Positions 48,476 through 57,066 of a stretch of DNA of 64,000 nucleotides are shown piece after piece. A program made the position numbers and the translations under genes. The notes beneath the pieces are model-generated. The model ran no database searches. It saw only the letters and a list, made by a program, of their open reading frames with translations, and was not told the origin of the DNA. Each line of letters begins with the position of its first letter. The first letter of the stretch is position 1. The stretch comes from Clostridia bacterium (lineage in GTDB: Bacteria; Bacillota; Clostridia; Christensenellales; Aristaeellaceae), in the NCBI GenBank assembly GCA_017521565.1, contig JAFXCE010000126.1, positions 1 through 64,000 of the forward strand, in the 5' to 3' direction.

Positions 48476-49623
48476 AATCACTTGATCAATCCGCCATCCG
48501 AAAGCAAAACATCCGCAGGATCCTCGATCTGCTGACCGTTCAGGCTCCCCGCACACGCCAGTCTCTTGCGGAGGCGACGGGTCTGAGTTTAATGACGGTC
48601 ACCAATCTCGTCGATCAGCTCAAAGAGCAGCAGGTGCTGGAGCTTGCGCCTGTTCCGCGCTGCGGCGGGGATCGTCACAGTTCCGGACGCAAGGCGGAAA
48701 ACATCTCCCTTCGCGGCAGCGGTCACGCCTGGCTGATCGTCGATCTCTCCGGAAAGCATTTCCGCTATACCCTGCTCGGCTTTGATCTCGCCGTCCTGCA
48801 TGAACACAACTGCGCTGCGGAAGGTGAATATCTCTCCCGGCTGACCGCATTTCTCAGTGCGATCCGCGAGGAAATCTCCGCGCCGCTGGCGGGTCGTTCT
48901 CTGCTGGGTGTCGCCGTCGTTACACCGGGCCCCTATGAAATCAGCTGCGATACGGTGTACAATCAGCGTCTGCCCGAACTCAATGATGTAAGAATCAAGG
49001 CTCTGATGCAGCGCTGCCTCGGCAATTTTGATTACTACGTAGATGAGGACGTCAAATTCGCCGTGCGGGCGTTTGCGCCCATGAGCAATCAGGATTCCTG
49101 CGAGCTGCTGTATTATCTGTTTATCGGCGAGGGCGTCGGGGGATCCGCCGTGCATAACGGCAACATGCTCCGCGGCCTGAATGCCACGGCGGGCGACGCA
49201 GGCCAGCTGACCACGCCGGAGGGCGTCACCTATGAAAGCCTGATTTCCCTCTCCTCTTTTGCCGCGTTGCTCGGCTGCGGCGCGCAGGATAACGAGCGGC
49301 TCCTGCAGCAGCTTGAGGCGTATGCCGCCGAACATCCTAAAGCCTATCTTTCCGCGCTGCAAAAAGCCGCGGCAACGGTTGGCGATATGCTCTACAATGT
49401 GCTCTGGGTGCTTGATCCTGGACATATCATCATCGATTGTCGCTATGTGTTTTCATTCCGGGAGGAATTCATCGGATTCATTGCCGAATACATCGCACGT
49501 CGCCTCGCCGCCGCCGGGAAAAGAATGCCCACCATTGCCGCTGCCCCACAGGGAATGAGCAGCGTCGTGCGCGGCGCTGTTCAGGTGCTGCAGCGCGAAT
49601 GGATCGAGCGAATTCTCTCCTGA
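48472..49623 (+). CDS. ROK family transcriptional regulator
   Basis: A 383-residue protein. Residues 5-65 are a winged helix (SAIRKQNIRRILDLLTVQAP, then LAEATGLSLMTVTNLVDQL). The rest is a ROK domain: VAVVTPGPYEI, YYVDEDVKFAVRAFAP, YYLFIGEGVGGSAVHNG and NATAGDAGQL. The CxCGxxGCxE zinc motif of ROK kinases is not evident, so it is probably a regulator that senses a sugar. It is the last gene of the kinase-SIS-ceramidase operon and the likely regulator of it and of the divergent ABC transporter. Confidence 0.88.
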   Translation: MKSLDQSAIRKQNIRRILDLLTVQAPRTRQSLAEATGLSLMTVTNLVDQLKEQQVLELAPVPRCGGDRHSSGRKAENISLRGSGHAWLIVDLSGKHFRYTLLGFDLAVLHEHNCAAEGEYLSRLTAFLSAIREEISAPLAGRSLLGVAVVTPGPYEISCDTVYNQRLPELNDVRIKALMQRCLGNFDYYVDEDVKFAVRAFAPMSNQDSCELLYYLFIGEGVGGSAVHNGNMLRGLNATAGDAGQLTTPEGVTYESLISLSSFAALLGCGAQDNERLLQQLEAYAAEHPKAYLSALQKAAATVGDMLYNVLWVLDPGHIIIDCRYVFSFREEFIGFIAEYIARRLAAAGKRMPTIAAAPQGMSSVVRGAVQVLQREWIERILS

Positions 49624-49642
49624 TGCACCCAGTATTATCCTG

Positions 49643-49676
49643 CCTGTGTCCTGCACAGAGGAACACAGGCTTTTTC
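49643..49676 (+). terminator. Terminator of the kinase-ROK operon
   Basis: CCTGTGT (49643-49649) pairs with ACACAGG (49663-49669), followed by CTTTTTC. Confidence 0.8.
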
Positions 49677-49697
49677 ATTTGCAAAGGAGTGTACCGT

Positions 49698-50507
49698 ATG
49701 TTTCTGCATGCTAAAAACGGCACCATCTCCCTCGCAGGCGATTCCATGCATTACATCCGCTTCGGCAGCGGCAGCAAAACCCTCGTCATGCTCCCCGGTC
49801 TCGGCGACGGCCTGACCACCGTCAAGGGCACCGCGCTGCCCATGGCGTTCATGTATCGCGCTTATGCCGGGGACTACACGGTTTATATGTTCAGCCGCAG
49901 GAATCATCTGCCTGCGGGCTGCAGCACGCGCGACATGGCCCGCGATGTAAAGGACGCGATGGAGGCGCTGGATATCCAAAAAGCCGATCTCATCGGCGTG
50001 TCCATGGGCGGCATGATCGCGCAGCACTTCGCAGCAGATTACCCCAAGTGCGTCAGAAAACTCATCCTTGTTGTGACCTCTGCGGAGCCCAACCCCATTT
50101 TGTCCGAGTCCATCCACGAATGGACAGCGCTTGCCCGACGCGGCGATCATACGGCCCTCATGGACAGCAATGTGCGGCGCATGTACTCTGATGCCTACTA
50201 CCGCAAAAACCGATACCTGATCCCCATCATGGGCAGGCTTACCAAACCCAAATCCTATGACCGCTTCTTCATTCAGGCTGACGCCTGCCTGACCCACAAC
50301 GCTGCAGACCGCCTTGAAACAATCGAAGCGCCCACGCTGGTTATCGGCGGCGCGCAGGACCGCGCGCTCGGCGGCGACGCCTCACGGAGAATCGCTGCGT
50401 CCATCCCCGGCGCCAAACTTAGCATCTATGCGCAATGGGGACACGGGCTATATGAGGAAGCCAAAGACTTTAACCAGCTCGTGCTCGGATTCCTGCGAAA
50501 CGGATAA
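49698..50507 (+). CDS. Alpha/beta hydrolase
   Basis: A 269-residue protein. HYIRFGSGSKTLVMLPGLGD gives the oxyanion region; the nucleophile is Ser in LIGVSMGGMIAQHFAADYPK. VIGGAQDRALGGDASRRIAA holds the Asp and YAQWGHGLYEEAKDF the His. The substrate is unknown. AAAGGAGTGTACCGT precedes the ATG. It has its own transcription unit after the kinase-ROK terminator. Confidence 0.85.
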   Translation: MFLHAKNGTISLAGDSMHYIRFGSGSKTLVMLPGLGDGLTTVKGTALPMAFMYRAYAGDYTVYMFSRRNHLPAGCSTRDMARDVKDAMEALDIQKADLIGVSMGGMIAQHFAADYPKCVRKLILVVTSAEPNPILSESIHEWTALARRGDHTALMDSNVRRMYSDAYYRKNRYLIPIMGRLTKPKSYDRFFIQADACLTHNAADRLETIEAPTLVIGGAQDRALGGDASRRIAASIPGAKLSIYAQWGHGLYEEAKDFNQLVLGFLRNG

Positions 50508-50580
50508 TCCCCGCCAGAGCCGGACGATCTGCAAATCCTGCGCGTGGGTCGATCGCCCAATTCCGCATTTCATCTGTCAA

Positions 50581-50613
50581 AAAGCCGCTTTGCATGCTAT
50601 GCAGAGCGGCTTT
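50581..50613 (-). terminator. Hairpin before the ferredoxin-gene remnant
   Basis: AAAGCCGCTTTGCAT pairs with ATGCAGAGCGGCTTT around GCT; on the minus strand TTTTTGAC follows. Confidence 0.6.
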
Positions 50614-50647
50614 CGGATTTAAAATATAAAGTCAATCGCGCTTTCTA

Positions 50648-50790
50648 TCATTCCCCGATGATCTGTCCATCCGGGCTGATGGCCACAATGCGAACCGGGA
50701 TCTCTTTTCTGCCGAGCTGCATCGTCATTTGAACCGCGCAGCTCAAAGCGCCGCAGCACGCCGCGCGCTGATGCGTCGCCTCGCCTGTCT
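50648..50790 (-). pseudogene. Remnant of a second ferredoxin-domain protein gene (last ~36 codons)
   Basis: On the minus strand the sequence codes CCGALSCAVQMTMQLGRKEI, then PVRIVAISPDGQIIGE, and TGA at 50648-50650. It matches the C-terminus of the protein at 23390-24085 (CCGGLSFAVKTAVELSGKEI, then PVRIVTISPDGQILG). Upstream the similarity is lost and no start is present. It is a decayed paralogue and lies next to the FprA gene. Confidence 0.8.
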
Positions 50791-50840
50791 GATTGGGCAC
50801 GCTTTACATTGACAGCCTGCGTCAGTCAGCGTACAATAAG

Positions 50841-50886
50841 AAAAAGCACCCCTTCGATTGTTTTCATGCAATCGAAGGCGCGCTTT
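50841..50886 (-). terminator. Terminator of the FprA gene
   Basis: CCTTCGATTG (50851-50860) pairs with CAATCGAAGG (50869-50878), flanked by AAAGC/GCTTT pairs; the minus strand ends in CTTTTTCTT. Confidence 0.8.
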
Positions 50887-50894
50887 GCTGATGA

Positions 50895-52043
50895 TCAATC
50901 GCGGCTGAGCTCGTCCGCCAGCGCTTTGAGCTGCGCCCGGCTGTCCTCGCTCAGAGCGGAGAGAATCTTCACCTGCGTATCGGCAAAAGTCAGATTCTTG
51001 CAGCCCTCCAGCATGCCGCGCATGACCTTGGCCGCCGTAGGCGCCCAGGATCCGTTCTCCATCAGCGCGACCGTGCGGTTTTGATAATTCCGCTCTGTCA
51101 GATGGCTGATAAACGCACGCATGACAGGGAATACGCCCGCATTGTACGTCGGTGCCGCCAGAACAAGACGGTCATAACGGAAGGCATCCTCAACTGCTTC
51201 CGCCATATCATCGCGCGCGAGGTCGAACAGGGAAACCTTTTCATTCTTCCCGCGCAGCGTTTCAGCAAGAAGCTCCGCAGCCGCCTTTGTATTTCCATAC
51301 ATGGATGCATAGGCGATCACGACCCCCCGATCCTCCGGGCGATACGCAGACCACAGATCATACAGGCGGATGCATTCCGCTGCATTCTCGCCAAGCACCG
51401 GACCGTGGAGCGGATAAATCGCTGCGATCTCCAGTGCAGCCGCTTTTTTGAGAAGCGCCTGCACCTGCGCGCCATACTTGCCGACGATACCAAAGTAGTA
51501 TCTGCGTGCTTCACAGGCCCATTCTTCCTCCACGTCCAGCGCGCCGAATTTGCCAAAGGCGTCCGCAGAAAACAGCACCTTCGCAGAAGCGTCGTAGGTC
51601 ATCATCACTTCCGGCCAGTGGATCATCGGCGCAGCAATGAAGGCCAGCTCATGTCTGCCCAGAGAGAGCCTGCTCCCCTCGGCAATAACGATCCTCTGCT
51701 CAGCATAATCGCAGCCAAAGAAATTCTTCATCATGGCAAACGCCTTCGCAGACGCCACCACAACCGCGGCAGGATAGCGATCAAGGAAAGCTGCGATGCT
51801 CGCGGAATGATCAGGTTCCATGTGGTGAACCACCAGATAATCCGGCTCGCGCCCGTCAAGCGCTGCGCTCAGATTGTTCAGCCATTCCCCCGTAAAGCGG
51901 CAATCCACGGAATCCATGACGGCAATCTTATCGTCGAGGATGATATATGAATTGTAGGACATGCCATGAGGCACGACATACTGTCCTTCAAACAGGTCAA
52001 TGTGATGGTCGTTTACGCCCACATATTTGATATCGTTTAACAC
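50895..52043 (-). CDS. FprA-type flavodiiron protein (A-type flavoprotein)
   Basis: A 382-residue protein. The N-terminal beta-lactamase-like domain holds the diiron motif HHMEPDHSASIAAF (HxExDH) and further His in MIHWPEVMMTYD and PLHGPVL. The C-terminal flavodoxin domain has VIAYASMYGNTKAAAELLAE and APTYNAGVFPVM for FMN. Flavodiiron proteins reduce oxygen to water or NO to N2O in anaerobes. The start is a GTG at 52043 after AAAGGAGCTGTATATT. It is near the CcdA/TlpA pair and a ferredoxin remnant, all redox genes. Confidence 0.93.
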   Translation of the reverse strand: MLNDIKYVGVNDHHIDLFEGQYVVPHGMSYNSYIILDDKIAVMDSVDCRFTGEWLNNLSAALDGREPDYLVVHHMEPDHSASIAAFLDRYPAAVVVASAKAFAMMKNFFGCDYAEQRIVIAEGSRLSLGRHELAFIAAPMIHWPEVMMTYDASAKVLFSADAFGKFGALDVEEEWACEARRYYFGIVGKYGAQVQALLKKAAALEIAAIYPLHGPVLGENAAECIRLYDLWSAYRPEDRGVVIAYASMYGNTKAAAELLAETLRGKNEKVSLFDLARDDMAEAVEDAFRYDRLVLAAPTYNAGVFPVMRAFISHLTERNYQNRTVALMENGSWAPTAAKVMRGMLEGCKNLTFADTQVKILSALSEDSRAQLKALADELSRD

Positions 52044-52267
52044 AATATACAGCTCCTTTATCCAATCAGTTAATTTGCGCGTCAGGTCTAAGTATAATCG
52101 CCCGGGCTGGAAAAGTCAATTTCCGGAGGCGCTATACAGTGTGATCTTGTCACGGAAAAAAACGGAAACCTGCCGTATACTGCTGCTAAAAAAGATGCAA
52201 TGATAGAGCCATCCCCATGAAATGCCGGGCAGACTTCTGTCCGATATCCGCTGAAAGGAGAACCTGA

Positions 52268-52930
52268 ATGCAGTACTTTATCGCTTTCCTTGAAGGCATC
52301 ATCACCTTCATCTCCCCCTGTCTGCTGCCCATGCTGCCGATTTATATTTCCTACTTTGCCGGCGGCGGAGAGCGCACAACCGGTAAAACGCTCAAAGGCG
52401 CGCTGGGCTTTGTCACGGGCTTCACCGTCGTGTTCATCGCGCTCGGCGCGCTGGCCGGAACTGTCGGCAGCTTTTTGCGAGAATACCAGACAGCCGTCAA
52501 TCTTGTCTCCGGCCTGATCGTCATCCTCTTCGGTCTGAACTTCCTCGGCGTGCTCAAGCTGAATCTGTTCAAGGGCAGCCAGAGAAGCATCGATACGCAG
52601 AACATGAATTTCTTTTCGGCGCTGGTCTTTGGCGTGATCTTCTCCGTGGGCTGGACGCCCTGCGTCGGCGCCTTCCTGGGCTCTGCGCTGATGCTGGCCT
52701 CCCAGCAGGGACACGTTCTGGAAGGCATGCTGATGCTGCTTTCCTACTCGCTGGGTCTGGGCATTCCCTTCATCCTCAGCGCTGTACTGATTGACTATCT
52801 GAAAAACGCATTCAACTGGATCAAACGAAACTACGCGGTAATCAACACCATCAGCGGCGCGCTGCTCATTCTGATCGGCATCCTGATGGCAACCGGAACG
52901 CTCGGGCGGCTGCTGAGCCTGCTCAGTTAG
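52268..52930 (+). CDS. CcdA-type cytochrome c biogenesis / thiol reductant transmembrane protein
   Basis: A 220-residue protein with six helices. The first helix has ITFISPCLLPMLPIYISYFA with Cys at residue 18, and the fourth VGWTPCVGAFLGSALML with its partner Cys, the two CcdA cysteines. CcdA moves electrons from cytosolic thioredoxin to outside proteins. It lies eight bases before the TlpA-like gene, its probable partner. Confidence 0.92.
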   Translation: MQYFIAFLEGIITFISPCLLPMLPIYISYFAGGGERTTGKTLKGALGFVTGFTVVFIALGALAGTVGSFLREYQTAVNLVSGLIVILFGLNFLGVLKLNLFKGSQRSIDTQNMNFFSALVFGVIFSVGWTPCVGAFLGSALMLASQQGHVLEGMLMLLSYSLGLGIPFILSAVLIDYLKNAFNWIKRNYAVINTISGALLILIGILMATGTLGRLLSLLS

Positions 52931-52938
52931 GAGGCATT

Positions 52939-53655
52939 ATGAACAACAAGAAAACTCTGTTGATCCTCTCCCTCGTCTTTGTTTTGCTGATTGGCGGCGC
53001 ATCCGCGCTATATGCCAAGCTCGGCCAGTCCCTTGCGCCGGATCAGCTCGCCGTGCAGGCAACGCAGCCGAAAACAGAAGCCGCCGCGACCAGTACGCCC
53101 GAGGCTCCTCAAACCGAAAGCGAACAAGCAACGCCCACGCCTGCCAGTCCCCAGCAGCCTGAAAGCGCACAGGCGACCCCGGAAGTCGCCGGGCCCCCGC
53201 AGCCCAAGGACGAGCAATCCGACACAACCGCAGAAGAACCCATGCTCGCTCCGGATTTCACCGTCTATGACGCCGAAGGAAACGAAGTACACCTCTCCGA
53301 TTTCTTCGGGAAGCCCATCGTACTCAACTTCTGGGCAAGCTGGTGCGGCCCATGCAAGATGGAGATGCCGGACTTCCACGAGAAATATCTGGAGCTTGGT
53401 GAAGAGATTCACTTCCTGATGGTCAACATGACCGACGGGGCCAGAGAAACCGTAGAAGTTGCATCCGCATTCATCGAAAAGAATGCGTTCACCTTCCCCG
53501 TCTTTTATGATACGGCGGTCGATGCAGCGATGACCTACGGCGTATACTCCCTCCCGACCACATACTTCATCAACGCCGAGGGCCACCCCATCGCGCAGGC
53601 CACCGGAGCCATCAGCGCAGACACGCTGCAGCGCGGCATCGATATGATCAAGTAA
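52939..53655 (+). CDS. TlpA/ResA-type membrane-anchored thioredoxin
   Basis: A 238-residue protein. An N-terminal helix (TLLILSLVFVLLIGGASALY) anchors it. A long disordered linker of Pro, Thr, Glu, Ser and Gln (about residues 40-95) follows. The thioredoxin fold has NFWASWCGPCKMEMPDFHEK with the CGPC active site and VYSLPTTYFINAEG with the cis-Pro loop. It acts outside the membrane on thiols. The neighbour CcdA would keep it reduced. The linker is longer than in most ResA proteins. Confidence 0.93.
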   Translation: MNNKKTLLILSLVFVLLIGGASALYAKLGQSLAPDQLAVQATQPKTEAAATSTPEAPQTESEQATPTPASPQQPESAQATPEVAGPPQPKDEQSDTTAEEPMLAPDFTVYDAEGNEVHLSDFFGKPIVLNFWASWCGPCKMEMPDFHEKYLELGEEIHFLMVNMTDGARETVEVASAFIEKNAFTFPVFYDTAVDAAMTYGVYSLPTTYFINAEGHPIAQATGAISADTLQRGIDMIK

Positions 53656-53681
53656 ATCTCAAGCAGCCGAAAAGCATAAAC

Positions 53682-53751
53682 GGGGCTGTCAGAATCAAAC
53701 CGGGTACTCTGAATTCTCTCCAGAATACCGGTTTCTGATTCTGACAGCCCC
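53682..53751. terminator. Long bidirectional terminator
   Basis: GGGGCTGTCAGAATCA pairs with TGATTCTGACAGCCCC, with a further partly paired interior. It separates the converging TlpA and esterase genes. Confidence 0.8.
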
Positions 53752-53779
53752 ATTATCATCTCTATAGCGGATGAGCTGC

Positions 53780-54646
53780 TCAGAGCGCCTTTAAAAAGCG
53801 GGCCGCCATTGCAGGCCATGCGGCGCACTCCGTTCTCTGCAGCGATGCATCCGTGCTGGTTATTTCATTGGCAAGGCTGAGTCCATGCCTGCCCGTGGGG
53901 AAGATATGCATCTCTGTCGTCACGCCCGCCTGCGAAAGCGCGAGCGCCATGCGCAGGCTGTTGCGCACGGGAACCGTCTCATCATCAAACGTGTGCCACA
54001 AAAACGTCGGCGGAAAGTGCTCGCCTACGGCATGAAGCACATCATATTGTCCATGTATCCGCCTGTCCTCCGTGCCCGAAAGATGCACAAACGATCCCCT
54101 GTGCGCGTCGTCGTCGCTGACAATCACAGGATAGCACAGCACGGCTGCATTGGGCCGAACGTCCTCAGGCGAAAGACCGATTTCCTCCCAGATTTCGCGC
54201 CTGTGCCAAAGGGCGCTAACGCTCGCCGCCAGATGGCCGCCCGCCGAAAAGCCCATGATCGCAATCCTGTCAGGATCCGTGTGAAGCGCCTGCGCGTTTG
54301 CGCGGACATAGGCGACTGCCGCCGCCGCGTCGTGCTGGGGCAGCGGAAAGACATGCTCCGCCGCTTTTTTATACCACTGCGCCGCCTCGTGGTCACGTTT
54401 CTTATCCTCTGGCGCATATCCTACACGATACCAGACCACAAACGCATTGAAGCCCTCCGCAAGAAAGCGCAGCGCAATCGGCTCTGCTTCCCGTTCGCTG
54501 CAAAACTCATAACCGCCGCCTGGGCAGATCACAACCGCAGGACGGCGAATCTGTTCATTGATCTCCCTTGAAACATGCGGCACATAAACGTCCACGGCGA
54601 TTTCCGCGCCGCGGGACGAGGGCACATAAATCCGATGTCCAATCAT
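53780..54646 (-). CDS. BD-FAE / acetylxylan-esterase-like alpha/beta hydrolase
   Basis: A 288-residue protein. VVICPGGGYEFCSEREAEPI is the HGGxx oxyanion-type motif as PGGGY, and IAIMGFSAGGHLAASVSALW the nucleophile elbow. WHTFDDETVPVRNSLRMALA holds the Asp and FPTGRHGLSLAN the His. This is the carbohydrate-esterase-like group found in glycan-using bacteria. There is no signal peptide. The ATG at 54646 has GGAGGATGCGT ahead. Confidence 0.88.
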   Translation of the reverse strand: MIGHRIYVPSSRGAEIAVDVYVPHVSREINEQIRRPAVVICPGGGYEFCSEREAEPIALRFLAEGFNAFVVWYRVGYAPEDKKRDHEAAQWYKKAAEHVFPLPQHDAAAAVAYVRANAQALHTDPDRIAIMGFSAGGHLAASVSALWHRREIWEEIGLSPEDVRPNAAVLCYPVIVSDDDAHRGSFVHLSGTEDRRIHGQYDVLHAVGEHFPPTFLWHTFDDETVPVRNSLRMALALSQAGVTTEMHIFPTGRHGLSLANEITSTDASLQRTECAAWPAMAARFLKAL

Positions 54647-54773
54647 ACGCATCCTCCTGCTGATTCATCTGTATGGATTATACCAGAAAACCACACAATA
54701 GCAAATAGCTGCGGAAAATCCGAATGTCTCTATTCTCTCTGCGTCCTGAATCCCGCCGCATTTCACATCCGCC

Positions 54774-54802
54774 TTGACAGCCTATTCTCCCGGTTTTATA
54801 AT
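54774..54802 (+). promoter_or_regulatory. Perfect consensus sigma-A promoter
   Basis: TTGACA (54774-54779), a 17-base spacer and TATAAT (54797-54802), about 62 bases before the esterase ATG at 54865. Confidence 0.9.
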
Positions 54803-54864
54803 CAAATCAACAACGATATTTACTCCCTCTGCTTTCAGCAGTAACCGACGATGAGGAAGAGCTT

Positions 54865-55638
54865 ATGGCATTTTTACAAACGCAATTCTACTCCAAAGCG
54901 CTCAACGTCTGCGTGACGGCCAATGTCATCCTGCCCGAGCCCGATCTGGGTATCGGCGTGGATGCGAGCCTTGTCGGCGCGCCGCCCAAGGTTCTGTATC
55001 TGCTGCATGGATACAGCGACGATCATTCCATCTGGATGCGCCGAACCAGCGTGGAGCGCTATGCTTCCCGCTATAATCTGGCTGTGATCATGCCCGCGGT
55101 CAACCACAGCTACTACACCAATGAGGTACACGGGGAACGCTACTGGGACTACGTCGCCCATGAGCTTCCCGAAACCATGCAGCGCTTTTTCCGCCTGTCC
55201 GCCAAGCCCGAGGATACCTTTGTCGCCGGTCTCTCCATGGGCGGATACGGCGCCATGAAGCTCGCGCTGACCCATCCCGAGCGCTTCGGCGCAGCCGCCA
55301 GCTTCTCCGGTGTGGTCGATATCGCGAAGATGCGCGGACGCGATGCCGCTCGCGTGATCACCGCAGACAATGTCTTTGGCGAAAACGCGGTGATTGCCGG
55401 CACCGACGCCGACCTGTTCCATCTGCTTGACAAGAACGCCGGCGCCGCGCACAAGCCCAGACTCTATGTCTCCTGCGGAACGGAGGATTCCCTCTATCCG
55501 CAGCATGTCAGGTTTATCCCCGCGCTCGAAGAAAAAGGCTGGGACGTCACCCGATACGACAAGCCCGCCACCACGCATTCCTGGGTTTTCTGGGATGAAG
55601 AGATCGCCAAGTTCATTCCGTGGATGCTCGGCGTGTGA
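54865..55638 (+). CDS. Esterase D/tributyrin esterase-like protein
   Basis: A 257-residue protein. VLYLLHGYSDDHSIWMRRTS forms the oxyanion region, and FVAGLSMGGYGAMKLALTHP holds the nucleophile Ser. YVSCGTEDSLYPQHVRF has the Asp, and PATTHSWVFWDEE the His. This is the EstA/FrmB-like esterase family acting on short acyl esters. It has a perfect consensus promoter, so it is probably well expressed. A strong terminator follows. Confidence 0.88.
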   Translation: MAFLQTQFYSKALNVCVTANVILPEPDLGIGVDASLVGAPPKVLYLLHGYSDDHSIWMRRTSVERYASRYNLAVIMPAVNHSYYTNEVHGERYWDYVAHELPETMQRFFRLSAKPEDTFVAGLSMGGYGAMKLALTHPERFGAAASFSGVVDIAKMRGRDAARVITADNVFGENAVIAGTDADLFHLLDKNAGAAHKPRLYVSCGTEDSLYPQHVRFIPALEEKGWDVTRYDKPATTHSWVFWDEEIAKFIPWMLGV

Positions 55639-55646
55639 CGCCATGT

Positions 55647-55676
55647 AAAAAGACTGCTCCGACAGGCAGTCTTTTT
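55647..55676. terminator. Bidirectional terminator
   Basis: AAAAAGACTGC pairs with GCAGTCTTTTT around TCCGACAG; it lies between converging genes. Confidence 0.9.
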
Positions 55677-55680
55677 GCAT

Positions 55681-57039
55681 TTATTTGCCTTCCTTTTCGG
55701 CGCTGTCCAGCACCTTCTTATACGGCGCAAGCATCCCTTCATTCATCGCATTGCCCATCTTCGCCTTGATCTTCGGCGAGGACAGCAGCGCACCCACCAG
55801 ATACATCTTAAGCATGGTCGGCCATTGCTTCTGCGGAAAATCATACTGACCATGCGCCTTGTAAAACCGGTGATCCGCCTTCATCATACCCTGCATAATC
55901 CAGATGAGATCGCGGAACACCTTCATGCCGCCCACGCCAAAGAAATTCTGCGGCGGCACATAGCGGTTTTTCAGCGCATAATCAAGCGCCGCGGCCAGCT
56001 GGTCAATCTCCATGTCCGGATTCTGTTCATCCGTCGCCACGCCGGCAAGGAAATTGCCGCCCACCTGCGCCCGGGCCTCAACGATCATCTGCAGATTCTG
56101 TTCCCTGCTGTAATCGCCGCTGATCAAATACGCAAACGGCATGCCCATCGTAACTGTCCTGTGACCGTTGCAGAACTGCCTGTCGTCGTAAAGCTTGAAT
56201 GCCGCGCCCATGGAATGATCTCGAATCGTAAAGGCATAGACAATGGCCTGCGCCGTCTGGATGCTGCCACGCAAAAATTCATCAAAGCCATCCTTATAGA
56301 CGCATTTTCCCGAAACTGCGCAGTGAAAGCAACCCAGACATCCGCCGATAAACGGATACTCTCTGATGTTGACGACGCGCGTCTGATACGGCAGCGCGGC
56401 GCGGAATCGCGCAATCATCGCGTCAAGCTGCGCATTCTCCGCCTCGCAGTCCGTGACGATCACCACATCGCCCTGCTTCTGCGCACCCCCTTGCGGCAAT
56501 ACCGTCACAGGGCGATGCGCCGGCACATATGCACTCTGCCTTGCAGGTTCATAGACGCCGCTGTTCACACACCAGCAGACGTATTCAAAGAACGCCTGAG
56601 CATCCTTGCGCCCCTTTTCCTGCAGAAGATCGTCCATATCCGCAGACAGACCGCGGACATAGCGCAAGCCCATGTCCTGACAATTGTCCTGAATATAGCG
56701 ATGCGCCGTCACATCGTAAAAGTGCTTCGACGTTGTGATCTGCGTCGCATACTTCCCCTCAAGCGACACACCGGACGCCTTGAGCAGCTCGATCCAACGA
56801 TGCAGCTGAGAGGGCGCGATAAACGTATACACCGGATACGCAAAGAGCAGCACATCCGCCCTCTCAACGGCCTCCAGCGCCGGCGAAAAATCCCGCTCCA
56901 TCGCCTTAATCCGCTGCCCGACATGCAGCACCTCGAACTGATGCGCCGGATTGCACTTTTCCAGATACCGGACCGTCTGGAGCGTGATGCTGTATTCACC
57001 CTTCGGGCTTCCGTTGAGAACCAGAATGTTCACATGCAT
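55681..57039 (-). CDS. Tandem flavodoxin-like NAD(P)H-dependent oxidoreductase
   Basis: A 452-residue protein with two flavodoxin-like parts. The first starts ILVLNGSPKGEYSITLQTVR and has LLFAYPVYTFIAPSQLHRWI. The second (about residues 205-350) has VVNIREYPFIGGCLGCFHCA, then GKCVYKDGFDEF and IVYAFTIRDHSMGAAFKLYD, like Cys-containing FMN reductases. The Cys pair CLGCFHC could be a redox site. The function is unknown; such fused proteins occur in gut Clostridia. GGGAGGAGA precedes the ATG. It follows the CapD-type gene by 27 bases. Confidence 0.82.
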   Translation of the reverse strand: MHVNILVLNGSPKGEYSITLQTVRYLEKCNPAHQFEVLHVGQRIKAMERDFSPALEAVERADVLLFAYPVYTFIAPSQLHRWIELLKASGVSLEGKYATQITTSKHFYDVTAHRYIQDNCQDMGLRYVRGLSADMDDLLQEKGRKDAQAFFEYVCWCVNSGVYEPARQSAYVPAHRPVTVLPQGGAQKQGDVVIVTDCEAENAQLDAMIARFRAALPYQTRVVNIREYPFIGGCLGCFHCAVSGKCVYKDGFDEFLRGSIQTAQAIVYAFTIRDHSMGAAFKLYDDRQFCNGHRTVTMGMPFAYLISGDYSREQNLQMIVEARAQVGGNFLAGVATDEQNPDMEIDQLAAALDYALKNRYVPPQNFFGVGGMKVFRDLIWIMQGMMKADHRFYKAHGQYDFPQKQWPTMLKMYLVGALLSSPKIKAKMGNAMNEGMLAPYKKVLDSAEKEGK

Positions 57040-57066
57040 TCTCCTCCCTGCGTTTTTCCTGATTGA

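Noticed and set aside
52148-52190. TTGTCA and TATACT upstream of the CcdA gene as a promoter
   Set aside because: The spacer is about 23 bases, too long for a sigma-A promoter.
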